Origin: CBDDFN01 sp965227065
GTDB taxonomy: Bacteria; Pseudomonadota; Alphaproteobacteria; SPJN01
Reading direction: 5' to 3'
Assembly (NCBI GenBank): GCA_965227065.1
Contig: CBDDFN010000020.1
Coordinates: 682,001 to 746,000, forward strand
Length of the DNA: 64,000 nucleotides
Position 1 is the stretch's first letter. The number at the start of each line of letters is the position of its first letter. A model generated the notes under the pieces. It worked only from the letters and a program-made list of their open reading frames with translations, did not search any database and had not been told where the DNA came from. Positions 17,081-27,200 of the stretch are shown piece by piece. A program made the translations under genes and the position numbers.

Positions 17081-18625
17081 GTGCTCGACGCAGTTCCTTC
17101 ATCAGACCCTGCCTTGCGGATTATCCCCGAAATCGGGCCTCATGGCCGTGTCGCGGTTGTTGATATTGGATCAAACTCCGTCCGCATGGTGGTCTATGAG
17201 GGGCTGGCGCGCGCGCTGGTGCCTTTGTTCAACGAAAAGGCGGCGTGCGGATTGGGCCGGGGTATGGCGGCGAGCAACCGGCTCAATGATCAGGGTGTAA
17301 TGCTTGCTCTGTCGACCTTGCGCCGCTTCCGGGCCATTGCCGATGGGCTCCATGTCAAAGACTGGTTCGTGATTGCCACCGCGGCCGCGCGTGATGCCGA
17401 AAATGGCAGCAAATTTGTCGCCGCCGCCGAAAAGGCCATCGGGGCGGAAGTGCGCATCCTGACCGGATCGGAAGAAGCTGAACTGGCCGCATTGGGCGTG
17501 GCCGGATCGATGCGCAACACGATCGGTGTGGTTGGCGATCTGGGCGGTGGCAGTCTTGAGCTCAGCCAGATTGATGGCCATCAGATTTTGCAGCGGGAGA
17601 CCTTCAAGCTTGGCCCGTTCCGGTTGATGGAATATGGCGGCGCGGCAAGCCAGCCGGTCAAAGATGAAATCATGCGCCGGCTCGACAAAGTTGAGTGGCT
17701 CAAAAAGCTGCCCGACAATGGCGCGCTCTATGTTGTGGGCGGCGGCTGGCGGACGCTTGGCCGGGTGCATATGGCGCAAGACAATTACGCGCTCCGCATC
17801 CTGCACCAATATGAAATCCCGACGATAGAAGCGCGCAATCTGGCGCAAGTGGTGGCGGGGCTCGGGCCTGAAACCCTGTCGGCCATCAAGGAGGTTCCCT
17901 CCCGCCGCATAGACAGCCTGCCTTACGCCGCCCAGGTGCTTGACCGGGTGTTGGCAGTGACCGGTGTCAATAAAGTGATCTTTTCCGCCCATGGGGTGCG
18001 CGAAGGGGTCTTGTATGACCAGCTCACTCCTGAAGAATTTGCCATCGATCCGTTGCTCAGCAATTGCCGGGCCATGTCGGCGCAATTTGACAGGCCCCAC
18101 CGGCCAAGCGGTGATCTGTTCGGGGATGAGCTGCAAGACTGGATGGCGCCCTTGTTTCCCGGCGAGACGCCCGATCATGAACGCCGCCGCCATGCTGCGG
18201 CGATCTTGAGTGATATTGCCTGGCGCACCCCGTCGGACTATCGCGGGGAGCAGGCCTTTGCTGAAATCATGCGCGGGCCTTTGGTGGGCGTGCGCCATGT
18301 CGCGCGTGGCCAGATCGCTTTGTCGGTTTTGTACCGCTACACCGGCACGATTTCGAGCGCTGAGGCCGAAACCGCGGCCGGTGCACTGCCCGAAGAAACC
18401 CATGACCGGGCGCGCAAAGTGGGCCTTGCCATGCGGCTGGGCATCACCTTGTCTGGGTCCTTGTCGGGCATTTTGAGCCATTGCCCCATTCGGCGCGATG
18501 ATGAGCGGCTAACCCTTGTGGTGCCGGCGCGGTTTAAGGATTTTGTTGGTGAAGTGACTGAGACGCGGCTGAAGAAAGTGGCGGATCTCGACGGGCTCGA
18601 TTACGGCATCGTCATTCGCGACTAA
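17081..18625 (+). CDS. ppx: Exopolyphosphatase (Ppx/GppA family)
   Basis: 514 residues from a GTG start one base after the ppk stop. It has the actin-like phosphate motifs VAVVDIGSNSVRMVVYEG and GDLGGGSLELSQI, and a C-terminal HD-like helical region. Family enzymes remove phosphate from polyphosphate ends or hydrolyse pppGpp; next to ppk the polyphosphatase role is favoured. Its TAA stop shares bases with the rnd stop on the opposite strand. Confidence 0.93.
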   Translation: MLDAVPSSDPALRIIPEIGPHGRVAVVDIGSNSVRMVVYEGLARALVPLFNEKAACGLGRGMAASNRLNDQGVMLALSTLRRFRAIADGLHVKDWFVIATAAARDAENGSKFVAAAEKAIGAEVRILTGSEEAELAALGVAGSMRNTIGVVGDLGGGSLELSQIDGHQILQRETFKLGPFRLMEYGGAASQPVKDEIMRRLDKVEWLKKLPDNGALYVVGGGWRTLGRVHMAQDNYALRILHQYEIPTIEARNLAQVVAGLGPETLSAIKEVPSRRIDSLPYAAQVLDRVLAVTGVNKVIFSAHGVREGVLYDQLTPEEFAIDPLLSNCRAMSAQFDRPHRPSGDLFGDELQDWMAPLFPGETPDHERRRHAAAILSDIAWRTPSDYRGEQAFAEIMRGPLVGVRHVARGQIALSVLYRYTGTISSAEAETAAGALPEETHDRARKVGLAMRLGITLSGSLSGILSHCPIRRDDERLTLVVPARFKDFVGEVTETRLKKVADLDGLDYGIVIRD

Positions 18626-19770
18626 AGATCGATCACCCGGATGGCATTGCCTTGCGCCGTCAGTCCGATTTTGCCTTGTTTCAGCGCAAGCGCGTGATCG
18701 CCGAAGACTTTGCGGCGCCAGCCTTGAAGAGCTGACACATCTGCCTGATCATCGGCGGCGATCCGTTCAAGATCGGCCACATTGGCGATCAGGCGGGGGG
18801 CTACATTATGTTCCTCAGCCTTGAGCTTGAGCATGACTTTCAGCAATTCGACCATGGGGCCGATGCCATTGGGCAACGGGTCGGGGCGCTGCACCTGGGG
18901 CGCATCCTTGTCGGACATGGCAAGCCCGGCTTCCACCGCCTTGACGATGTCAGGACCGAAGCGGCCGCGCGCCAGCCCCTGGGGCACCCCGCGCAGCGCT
19001 TCCAGATCTGCGACTGATTTGGGGGCATGGGCGGCGATTTCGGTCAGCGCGTCGTCTTTAATGATCCGGTTTTTGGGAATATCGCGGTCTTGTGCGGCGC
19101 GTTCGCGCCAAGCGGCCAAATGTTTCAAAATAGCCAGAAAGCGCGGATTGACCGAGCGGGTCTTAACCCGCCGCCAGGCTTCGTCGGGATCGGTGATATA
19201 GGTATCCACCGTGGTCAGGATGCCCATTTCCTCCCCAACCCAGTCCAGCCGGTCTGAATCGGCGAGTTGATCGCGCATCTTGTCATAGATCACCCGCAAA
19301 TGGGTGACATCCCCAATGGCGTAATTCAGCTGCTTTTTGGAGAGCGGCCGGCGCGTCCAGTCGGTGAAGCGGGAGGTTTTGTCGAGCTGGGCGCCGGCCA
19401 GCTTGCGTGCCAGTGTCTCATAACCGACCTGGTCGCCAAATCCGCACACCATGGCGGCCACCTGGGTGTCAAACAAAGGGGCAGGGACCTTGCCGGTCAG
19501 ATTGACGAAGATTTCAATGTCCTGACGGGCGGCATGAAAGACTTTGAGGATCGTTTCATCCTGCAACAACTCAAACAGCGGGCCAAGGTCGATGCCGTCG
19601 GCCAGCGGGTCGACAATATAGGCATGGTCTGTCCCGGCGAGCTGCACCAGGCACAGTTTGGGCCAATAGGTCTTGTCGCGGACAAATTCCGTATCGACGG
19701 TGACATAGGCTTCCGCCGACAGGGTGCGAACCGCTTCTTTGAGCGCTTCCGTCGATTCGATCATCTGCAT
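18622..19770 (-). CDS. rnd: Ribonuclease D
   Basis: 382 residues. The DEDD exonuclease motifs are visible: VTVDTEFVRDKTYWPKLCLVQ (Asp and Glu), FHAARQDIEIF, and LNYAIGDVTHLR (the third Asp and Tyr region), followed by HRDC domains (about residues 205-285 and beyond). It trims 3' ends of tRNA and other structured RNA. A start six bases further in (MIESTEAL) is equally likely. It is convergent with ppx and divergent from aspS. Confidence 0.95.
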   Translation of the reverse strand: MQMIESTEALKEAVRTLSAEAYVTVDTEFVRDKTYWPKLCLVQLAGTDHAYIVDPLADGIDLGPLFELLQDETILKVFHAARQDIEIFVNLTGKVPAPLFDTQVAAMVCGFGDQVGYETLARKLAGAQLDKTSRFTDWTRRPLSKKQLNYAIGDVTHLRVIYDKMRDQLADSDRLDWVGEEMGILTTVDTYITDPDEAWRRVKTRSVNPRFLAILKHLAAWRERAAQDRDIPKNRIIKDDALTEIAAHAPKSVADLEALRGVPQGLARGRFGPDIVKAVEAGLAMSDKDAPQVQRPDPLPNGIGPMVELLKVMLKLKAEEHNVAPRLIANVADLERIAADDQADVSALQGWRRKVFGDHALALKQGKIGLTAQGNAIRVIDL

Positions 19771-19933
19771 GGAAATGCTTCTATCCTATCGCGCGCCGCT
19801 TGTCTTGACCCAAAACGCGGAAAAGCGCGGCTTTGTGTCTATTTTTGGGGCAATTCTTGACATGGACGCCGGTTCATGCGCTTGTCCGGCCATCGAAATG
19901 ACCAGTCTCAGCGCCTTCCCGAGGAACACTGCC

Positions 19934-21715
19934 ATGCATGCTTACCGCACGCACACTTGCGCCCAATTGCGAGCCGACAATGTCGGTGAAACCGTCCGTC
20001 TGTCGGGCTGGGTTCACCGCAAACGCGATCATGGCGGGCTGCTGTTTATCGATCTGCGCGACCATTATGGTCTGACCCAATGTGTGATCGAGCCCGACCA
20101 GCCCTTGTTTGCCGAGGCTGAGACGCTGCGCGCGGAAAGCGTGATTACGGTCACCGGCCGCTGTGTCGCCCGGACGGACGAGACGGTGAACCCCAATCTC
20201 GATACCGGGGCGATTGAAATCCGTATTGATGCATTGGATGTGCAATCAGCGGCGGAAGAGCTTCCCATGCCGGTCTTTGGCGACGTCGATTATCCTGAAG
20301 ACATTCGCCTCAAATACCGCTTCCTCGATCTGCGGCGCGAGCAGATGCACAAAAATATCGTGCTGCGCAGCCAGATTGTCTCAAGCTTGCGCCGGCGCAT
20401 GACCGAGGGCGGCTTTATGGAATTTCAGACGCCGATCCTGACGGCCTCAAGCCCTGAAGGCGCGCGCGACTTTCTGGTGCCCTCGCGGCTTCATCCGGGC
20501 CAGTTCTATGCCCTGCCGCAAGCCCCGCAGCAATTCAAGCAGCTGATCATGTGTGCAGGCTTTGACCGCTATTTCCAGATTGCGCCATGTTTCCGCGATG
20601 AGGATGCGCGCGCTGACCGTTCGCCGGGTGAGTTTTATCAGCTCGACATTGAAATGGCGTTCGCCACCCAAGAAGATATTTTCAATGCGGTTGAGCCTGT
20701 GCTGACCGGCGTGTTTGAAGAGTTCGGCGGTGATCGCAAGGTGGCTGAAAAGCCGTTCCCGCGCATTCCTTACCGGGAAGCCATGCGCAAATATGGCTGT
20801 GACAAGCCTGATCTGCGCAACCCGATTGTGATGGAAGAGGTCTCGGATCATTTCCGCGAGTCAGGCTTTAAAGTCTTTGCCAATATTCTTGCCAATAATG
20901 ACAAGGCTGAAATCTGGGCCATTCCGGGTAAGGGTGGCGGCAGTCGCGCGATCTGTGACCGGCTCAACAGCTGGGCGCAGGGCGAGGGCCAACCTGGTCT
21001 TGGCTATATCTTCTGGAAAGAAGGTGCAGGCTCTGGCCCGCTGGCCAAAAATATCGGGCCTGAGCGGACCGAAGCGATCCGCATCCAGCTTGGTCTGGAA
21101 GATGGCGATGCCGCCTTCTTTGTGGCGGGCGAACCGGCCAAGTTCACCGACTTTGCCGCCAAGGCGCGCAACCGGGTGGGTGAGGAGCTTGGCCTTTATG
21201 AAGACGGCACGTTCCGCTTTTGCTGGATCGTCGATTTCCCGCTCTATGAATATGATGAGGAACTCAAAAAGATCGACTTCTCGCACAACCCCTTCACCAT
21301 GCCGCAAGGCGAGATGGAGGCGCTTGAGACCATGGACCCGCTCGATGTGCTCGGCTACCAGTATGACATTGTCTGCAACGGGGTTGAGTTGAGCTCCGGC
21401 GCGGTGCGGAACCACCGTCCCGACATCATGATCAAGGCGTTCGAGATTGCAGGCTATGACGCCCAGGAAGTCGAAGACCGCTTTGGCGGCATGCTGAACG
21501 CCTTCCGCTATGGCGCACCGCCCCATGGCGGGATTGCGCCGGGTGTGGACAGGATTGTCATGCTGCTGGCTGATGAACCCAACCTGCGCGAAGTCATCTT
21601 GTTCCCGATGAACCAGCAGGCGCAGGATCTGATGATGGGTGCGCCAGCCGAAGCCGACCCCAAGCATCTGAAAGAGCTCAACATCAAGCTCGCCCCGCCG
21701 GTCAAGGCGTCCTAG
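19934..21715 (+). CDS. aspS: Aspartyl-tRNA synthetase
   Basis: 593 residues from the ATG at 19934 (GAGGAA upstream), beginning MHAYRTHTCAQLRADNVGE with the OB-fold anticodon-binding domain. Class II motifs are clear: motif 2 FRDEDARADRSPGEFYQLD and motif 3 GGIAPGVDRIVMLL, with a bacterial GAD insert between. The frame is open 70 codons upstream but that part is not family-like. It charges tRNA-Asp; whether it also misacylates tRNA-Asn cannot be seen. A repeat with two hairpins follows the stop. Confidence 0.97.
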   Translation: MHAYRTHTCAQLRADNVGETVRLSGWVHRKRDHGGLLFIDLRDHYGLTQCVIEPDQPLFAEAETLRAESVITVTGRCVARTDETVNPNLDTGAIEIRIDALDVQSAAEELPMPVFGDVDYPEDIRLKYRFLDLRREQMHKNIVLRSQIVSSLRRRMTEGGFMEFQTPILTASSPEGARDFLVPSRLHPGQFYALPQAPQQFKQLIMCAGFDRYFQIAPCFRDEDARADRSPGEFYQLDIEMAFATQEDIFNAVEPVLTGVFEEFGGDRKVAEKPFPRIPYREAMRKYGCDKPDLRNPIVMEEVSDHFRESGFKVFANILANNDKAEIWAIPGKGGGSRAICDRLNSWAQGEGQPGLGYIFWKEGAGSGPLAKNIGPERTEAIRIQLGLEDGDAAFFVAGEPAKFTDFAAKARNRVGEELGLYEDGTFRFCWIVDFPLYEYDEELKKIDFSHNPFTMPQGEMEALETMDPLDVLGYQYDIVCNGVELSSGAVRNHRPDIMIKAFEIAGYDAQEVEDRFGGMLNAFRYGAPPHGGIAPGVDRIVMLLADEPNLREVILFPMNQQAQDLMMGAPAEADPKHLKELNIKLAPPVKAS

Positions 21716-21723
21716 GCACCAAT

Positions 21724-21828
21724 CGTCATCCCGGAATTTCGCGTGCGAAATATCCGGGATCTGATCAGGGGCTATGCTGTGCGGATTTCAGATTCCGGGT
21801 TCTGGCTCCCGCCAGCCCCGGAATGACG
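21724..21828. repeat. Intergenic two-hairpin palindromic element
   Basis: The element opens with CGTCATCCCGGA and closes with TCCGGGATGACG-like CCGGAATGACG, forming an outer inverted repeat. Inside are two stem-loops: TCCCGGAATTTCGC with GCGAAATATCCGGGA (one extra A; 21729-21759), and ATTCCGGG..CTGGC with GCCAG..CCCCGGAAT (about 21792-21824). It fills the gap between the convergent aspS and ppk2 genes. This shape matches dispersed palindromic repeats found in many proteobacterial genomes; only one copy is in the window. It may also end transcription from both sides. Confidence 0.7.
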
Positions 21829-21830
21829 GA

Positions 21831-22589
21831 TCAGCGGGCGAGCAGGCCATTGCTCAGTGCGGCGGCGGAAAATTCCGTCACCGCGCCGGGGTCGCATTCG
21901 GCAATCACACTGTCATCACGTTTGAATTCAAAGCGGCGCAGAATATCGGCGATCACCGACAGACGCGCAGGCCGTTTGGAATTGGCATCCACCACATGCC
22001 ACGGCGCGTGTGCTGAATGGGTGCGCATCAGCATGTCGTCGCGCGCCTCGGAATAGCCGTCCCACAGCTCAAGCGCGCGGGCATCAATGGGGGAAATCTT
22101 CCATTGTTTGAGCGGGTCGGTGCGGCGCGCATCAAGCCGTTTGGTCTGGCTGTCTTTTGAGATATCGAGATAATATTTGATCAGCGTGATGCCGTCGCGC
22201 ACCAGCAAATCTTCAAACTCATTGACCGTGTTGAAAAAGGCCTCAAGCTCTTCGGGGGTGCAAAAACCCATGACCTTTTCAACGCCTGCGCGATTGTACC
22301 AGGACCGGTTGAACAGAACCATTTCGCCACCGGCAGGCAGATGCGAGACATAGCGCTGATAATACCAGCTGGCCTTGTCGCGGTCGGTGGGTTTGCCCGG
22401 CGCCCAGACGCGGGTTTCGCGGGGGCTGAGATGTTCGGTAATCCGTTTGATCACCCCATCCTTGCCCGACGTATCGCGGCCTTCAAACAGCACCAGCACG
22501 CGCTTGTCCTTGGCGATCAAATGATTTTGCAGCTTGACCAGCTCGATCTGTAAAGACCGGAGCTGACTTTTATAAAGACCATGTTCCAT
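21831..22589 (-). CDS. ppk2: Polyphosphate kinase 2 family protein
   Basis: 252 residues, one PPK2 domain (class I size). Walker A EGRDTSGKDGVIKR is near residue 36, the lid/Walker B region FNRSWYNRAGVE near residue 93, and RRTDPLKQWKISPID near residue 140. Such enzymes phosphorylate nucleoside diphosphates with polyphosphate, often GDP or ADP; specificity is not readable here. It starts 5 bases after the end of the GT-C gene and lies 3.2 kb from the ppk-ppx pair. Confidence 0.92.
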   Translation of the reverse strand: MEHGLYKSQLRSLQIELVKLQNHLIAKDKRVLVLFEGRDTSGKDGVIKRITEHLSPRETRVWAPGKPTDRDKASWYYQRYVSHLPAGGEMVLFNRSWYNRAGVEKVMGFCTPEELEAFFNTVNEFEDLLVRDGITLIKYYLDISKDSQTKRLDARRTDPLKQWKISPIDARALELWDGYSEARDDMLMRTHSAHAPWHVVDANSKRPARLSVIADILRRFEFKRDDSVIAECDPGAVTEFSAAALSNGLLAR

Positions 22590-22594
22590 GTGGA

Positions 22595-24040
22595 TCAGTG
22601 TGGCGCGGAAGTGGTTTGGGGCGCAAGCCGGGCGGCATACAGCGCCCAGCGCCGTTTGGGCGTCTCAAAGCGTTTGAGCAAGGTCACCCCGGTCAGGCGG
22701 GGATGGCTCTGATTGGCCTCATCACGGAACAGCAGCAGCACGGGCTCATCAAGCCGGTCAGGCAGGGGCTGTTTGAGCGTGTAATGATCCACCGGATTGC
22801 CGTCGGTGCGCGGCAGGCGCCAGGCGCGCAAATCGCGGCCTCGCCCGTGATAGAGCAGATTGGCAACCATCTTTCGGTCATCGGCGATGACCCCGGCATA
22901 AAGACCCAGATCAAGTTCGGGCCGCATTTCACCCAGCACCGCCTGGCCGCGCGCATAGCGGTGATACAGCCCGTCAAAGGCCGCGACCCGCATGAACAGA
23001 TGCGGTGTCATCCACAGCATACCGATCAGGATGACGGCGGTTGCGCCGATGCCGGCCGAGATCGACAGATAACGCCGGTGGCTCTTTTCCAGGATCAGCT
23101 TGACCGCAAAAGGCGTCGCGGTGACGTAAGTCATGGCCGCCCAGTTGGCGTTGGCGCGATTGAGGAAGCTCTGCACGGTCACCACCAGCAAAGCGGGCAG
23201 GGCAAAGCACAGCAAGAACCGGCTGACAGGATCGCGCCATTGCGAGGGCATGACTGCCCCAACCAGCAAAGCGAGCATCAACAGCGGCGAGAAGACGCCG
23301 AACTGGCTGCCGAAAAATTCGGCGAGATTGGAAAAGTCACCAATCTTGTCAGTGCTCAAATTGGCATTGTCACCGACATGGGTGATGGTGACGAAGCCAT
23401 TGTCCATGTTCCACAACAGATTGGGCAGCAAGATGACAAAGCCCGTCATGACGGTCACCGCGATCAGTTTGGGGGGGGAATTGCTGCGGGTTTGTTTGTC
23501 CAGAACCAGTGCCAGGACAAGCCCGATCATCCAGTAGCTCATGGCATATTTGGCAAGCAGTCCAAACCCAACCCCTATACCGATCAGCAACGCCCAGCGC
23601 AGGGCCGGTGTTTCGCGCAAGCGCACAAGCCCGTAAGTGGCCAGTGCGGCGCAAAACAAAAGCGGCGTGTCGGTGGAAATTTGCACGGCGGCAAAGCTGA
23701 CACCGGGCAAGGTGAGATAAAGCAGGCCCGACCAGAAACCCGCCCGGTCCGACACAAGCCGGGTGGCAAAGGCCCCGACAAGAAGCGCGGTTGCCCCGTG
23801 ATAGAGCGGCGAGCTTAAACGCGCACAGGCTTCACCATCCCCGCACAGGGCTGTCGTGGCGGCAATCGACCAGCCGATCAAAGGCGGTTTGGTGAAATAC
23901 CCCCAGTCGAGTGCTTTCGCCCAGGTCCAATATTGCGCCTCATCGGCAATCAGCGGCATGTGGCCGAAAAACAGATTGGCGATGCGCCACAGCGTGACGC
24001 CCAGGACGATCAAAATAAGCGGGCGGCTGAAATCAGACAT
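22595..24040 (-). CDS. ArnT/PMT-like membrane glycosyltransferase (GT39/GT83 type)
   Basis: About 481 residues from the ATG at 24038-24040 (MSDFSRPLILIVLGV); the frame is open 33 codons more. Roughly ten membrane helices are present. The first periplasmic loop has ADEAQYWTWAKALDWGYFTKPP, the Asp-Glu pattern of PMT_2 and ArnT proteins that take sugar from a polyprenyl phosphate donor. The target (lipid A, protein or other glycan) is unknown. It is followed after 5 bases by ppk2, so the two are likely co-transcribed, although no functional link is obvious. Confidence 0.82.
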   Translation of the reverse strand: MSDFSRPLILIVLGVTLWRIANLFFGHMPLIADEAQYWTWAKALDWGYFTKPPLIGWSIAATTALCGDGEACARLSSPLYHGATALLVGAFATRLVSDRAGFWSGLLYLTLPGVSFAAVQISTDTPLLFCAALATYGLVRLRETPALRWALLIGIGVGFGLLAKYAMSYWMIGLVLALVLDKQTRSNSPPKLIAVTVMTGFVILLPNLLWNMDNGFVTITHVGDNANLSTDKIGDFSNLAEFFGSQFGVFSPLLMLALLVGAVMPSQWRDPVSRFLLCFALPALLVVTVQSFLNRANANWAAMTYVTATPFAVKLILEKSHRRYLSISAGIGATAVILIGMLWMTPHLFMRVAAFDGLYHRYARGQAVLGEMRPELDLGLYAGVIADDRKMVANLLYHGRGRDLRAWRLPRTDGNPVDHYTLKQPLPDRLDEPVLLLFRDEANQSHPRLTGVTLLKRFETPKRRWALYAARLAPQTTSAPH

Positions 24041-24250
24041 GATGGCGGCACCAAAGCGCAACTGGACAGGCAGTGCAACAAAGAAGGGCGGCACGGAATG
24101 CGCGCCGCCCAGTTTGGGTTCGGGACAAGAGGCGCGCAAGGTTGGGTCTTGGGGGGACGGTTGGGCCTTGCGCGCCGTCTCTTACGCCACTCACTCACTG
24201 ATTTGCGCGCGCCGTTGGAAAAAGGGAGCCGGCGGCTGCGCAAATTGCGG

Positions 24251-27200
24251 TTATGAACAGCCCGTGGTCGCGCCGCACGTATCGCACTTCAAACATGTGC
24301 CATTGCGGACCAGGGTAAAGTTTCCACAGTCGGGGCAGGGGTCGCCTTCATAGCCGCGTATGCGCGCCTCTGCCATTTGCTGTTCTGTTGTCACGCTGTG
24401 CTCAGCCCGGATGGTGATGGTCTCGGTGCCACCGCCGCTGCCCGATGCGCTGCGCGCTTCGATCTGTTGGGTTTCGGTTTGCGCTTCGGTGTTGCGACGC
24501 AGGACGACCAGATTGTCGGGCATCTGGCTGCGGACATACCCGCTGGAGGTGATCTTGCGCATCATTTCACGCGCCATGTCTTCGGCTTCGGCCTCACCGC
24601 CACCGACATCATCAAAGCGTGAGTCGGGAACAACATGGGCAAGGTCCTGACGGTCGAGATAGCTGACCGCCAGTTCGCGGAACAGATAATCGAGCACCGA
24701 GGTCGCCTGCTTGATCGTGTCATTGCCGGTCACCGGGCCCGCCGGTTCAAAGCGGGTGAAGGTGTAGGCTTCGACAAACTCTTCCAAAGGCACGCCATAT
24801 TGCAGGCCGATTGAAACCGCGATGGCGAAATTATTCATCAGCGAACGGAAGGCAGCGCCTTCTTTGTGCATGTCGATGAACAGCTCGCCCAGACGGCCAT
24901 CATCATATTCGCCGGTCCGCAGATAGACCTTGTGGCCGCCCACGGTTGCCTTTTGGGTATAACCTTTCCGGCGATGGGGCAGGCGGTGACGCTGGGCCTC
25001 GCGTTCGACCAGCCGTTCGACAATGCGCTCGGTGACCTGCGCGGTTGCAGCGGCTTGCGGTTTGGGCTGGGTGGCGGCTTCCACCAGCTCTTCAGCCAGC
25101 TCGCCATCCTCATCATCCATGGCCTCTGACAGCAACTGGCTGGCGAGCGGCTGGCTTAGTTTGGAGCCGTCACGATAGATCGCATTGGCTTTAAGGCCCA
25201 GTTTCCATGACAGCATATAGGCCGATTTGATGTCTTCGACGCCGGCCGAATTGGGCATATTGATTGTCTTGGAAATCGCGCCAGAGATGAAGGGCTGGGC
25301 CGCGGCCATCATGCGGATGTGGGCCGAGGTCGACAAGAACCGCGTGCCGATCTTGCCGCACGGATTGGCGCAATCAAACACCGGCAGATGCTCGTCCTTG
25401 AGATGGGGTGCACCTTCCAGCGTCATCGCACCGCAGACATGAACATTGGCCGCTTCAATGTCGGACTTCATGAAGCCAAGCTTGCCCAGAATATCAAGCG
25501 CGGGGTTGGCGAGATCAGCATCGGTCAGCCCCAGGCTTTCCTTGCAGAACTGTTCCCCCAACGTCCATTTGTTGAATACAAAGCTGATGTCGAAGGTCTC
25601 GCCAAGCGCTTCTTCGATGGTTTCGATCTGGTCGGGGCCAAAGCCAGCTGCCTTGAGCCGGGCGTGATTGACGCCGGGCGCGTTTTCCAACGTGCCATGA
25701 CCGACCGCATAGGCGGTGATGTCGGCGATCTCGTCTTCAGAATAGCCGAGCTTGGCAAGGGCTGCGGGAACGGTGCGGTTGATGATCTTGAAATAGCCGC
25801 CACCGGCAAGCGTCTTGAATTTGACCAGCGCAAAGTCCGGCTCGATGCCGGTCGTGTCGCAATCCATGACAAGACCGATCGTGCCGGTGGGCGCCACCAC
25901 CGAGACTTGCGCATTGCGGAAGCCGTGGGCCTCACCAAGCTCAAGGGCCTCGTCCCAGGCGGTTTCAGCTGCGCTGAGCAAATCACCTTGCGGGCAATTA
26001 GCGTGGTCGAGCGCGACGGGCTTGACGTTCAGATCCTGATAGCCGCTGGCTGAGCCATGGGCCGCCAAAGTGTGATTGGCGATGACTTTCAGCATGGGTT
26101 CGCGATTGTCATCATAGCCGGGGAAGGCGCCCATGAAACGCGCCATCTCAGCCGAGGTGCGGTAGCTCGCCCCGGTCATCAGGGCCGAGATCGCGCCGCA
26201 CAAAGCCCGGCCTTCGTCAGAATCATAGGCAAGGCCCGAACTCATCAGCAGACCGCCCAGATTGGCATAGCCCAGCCCCAACGTGCGGTAGCGGTAGCTC
26301 AGACGCGCGATTTCCTCAGACGGGAACTGGGCCATCATCACCGAAATCTCAAGCGTGACGGTCCACAGGCGCACTGCATGTTCAAAGCTTTCAACATCAA
26401 AGCTTCCGTCGGCGCGGGTGAACTTCATCAGATTGAGCGAGGCGAGATTGCACGCGGTGTCATCAAGGAACATATATTCCGAGCACGGATTGGAGGCGCG
26501 GATTTCACCGGAGTTCGCACAAGTGTGCCAATCATTGATCGTGGTGTGGAACTGTAAACCCGGATCAGCACTCATCCACGCGGCTTCGGAAATCGTGTCC
26601 CACAGATCGCGCGCGCGGATGGATTTCGCCACCGTGCCGCAGGTGCGGTTTTTCAGATCGAAGCTTGCGTCGGTTTCAACAGCATGGAGGAAGTCGTCAG
26701 TGACGCGTACGGTGTTGTTGGCGTTCTGGCCCGAGACCGAGCGGTAAGCGGCCGAATCCCAATCCGTGTCATAGGTGTCGATCTTGAGGCTGTCATACCC
26801 CTGACGCGCATAATGGATCGACCGGGCAATGGCGCTTTCAGGGATCATGGCCTTCTTGGCCGCCCGGATGGCGCGCTTGAGGGCCGGGTTTTCACGCGGG
26901 TCGAAACAGGTTTCAGGCTTGCCGCCCGAACACGCATGACACGCCGCGATGACGGCGTTTAAATGCTGTTCAAGCAGTTTGGAACCGGCAACCAAGGCTG
27001 CGACCTTGTTTTCTTCGGTCACTTTCCAGCGAATGAATTTCTCAACATCGGGATGGTCAATATCGACCACCACCATCTTGGCGGCACGGCGCGTGGTACC
27101 GCCCGATTTGATGGCGCCGGCCGCCCGGTCACCGATTTTGAGGAAGGACATCAGGCCAGAGCTTTGCCCGCCGCCCGACAAAGGTTCGTTTTCCGCCCGC

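Noticed and set aside
22598..23818. 406-codon open frame antisense to the GT-C gene
   Set aside because: Shadow frame; hydrophilic and rich in His/Gln/Arg as expected from reading a membrane protein gene backwards.
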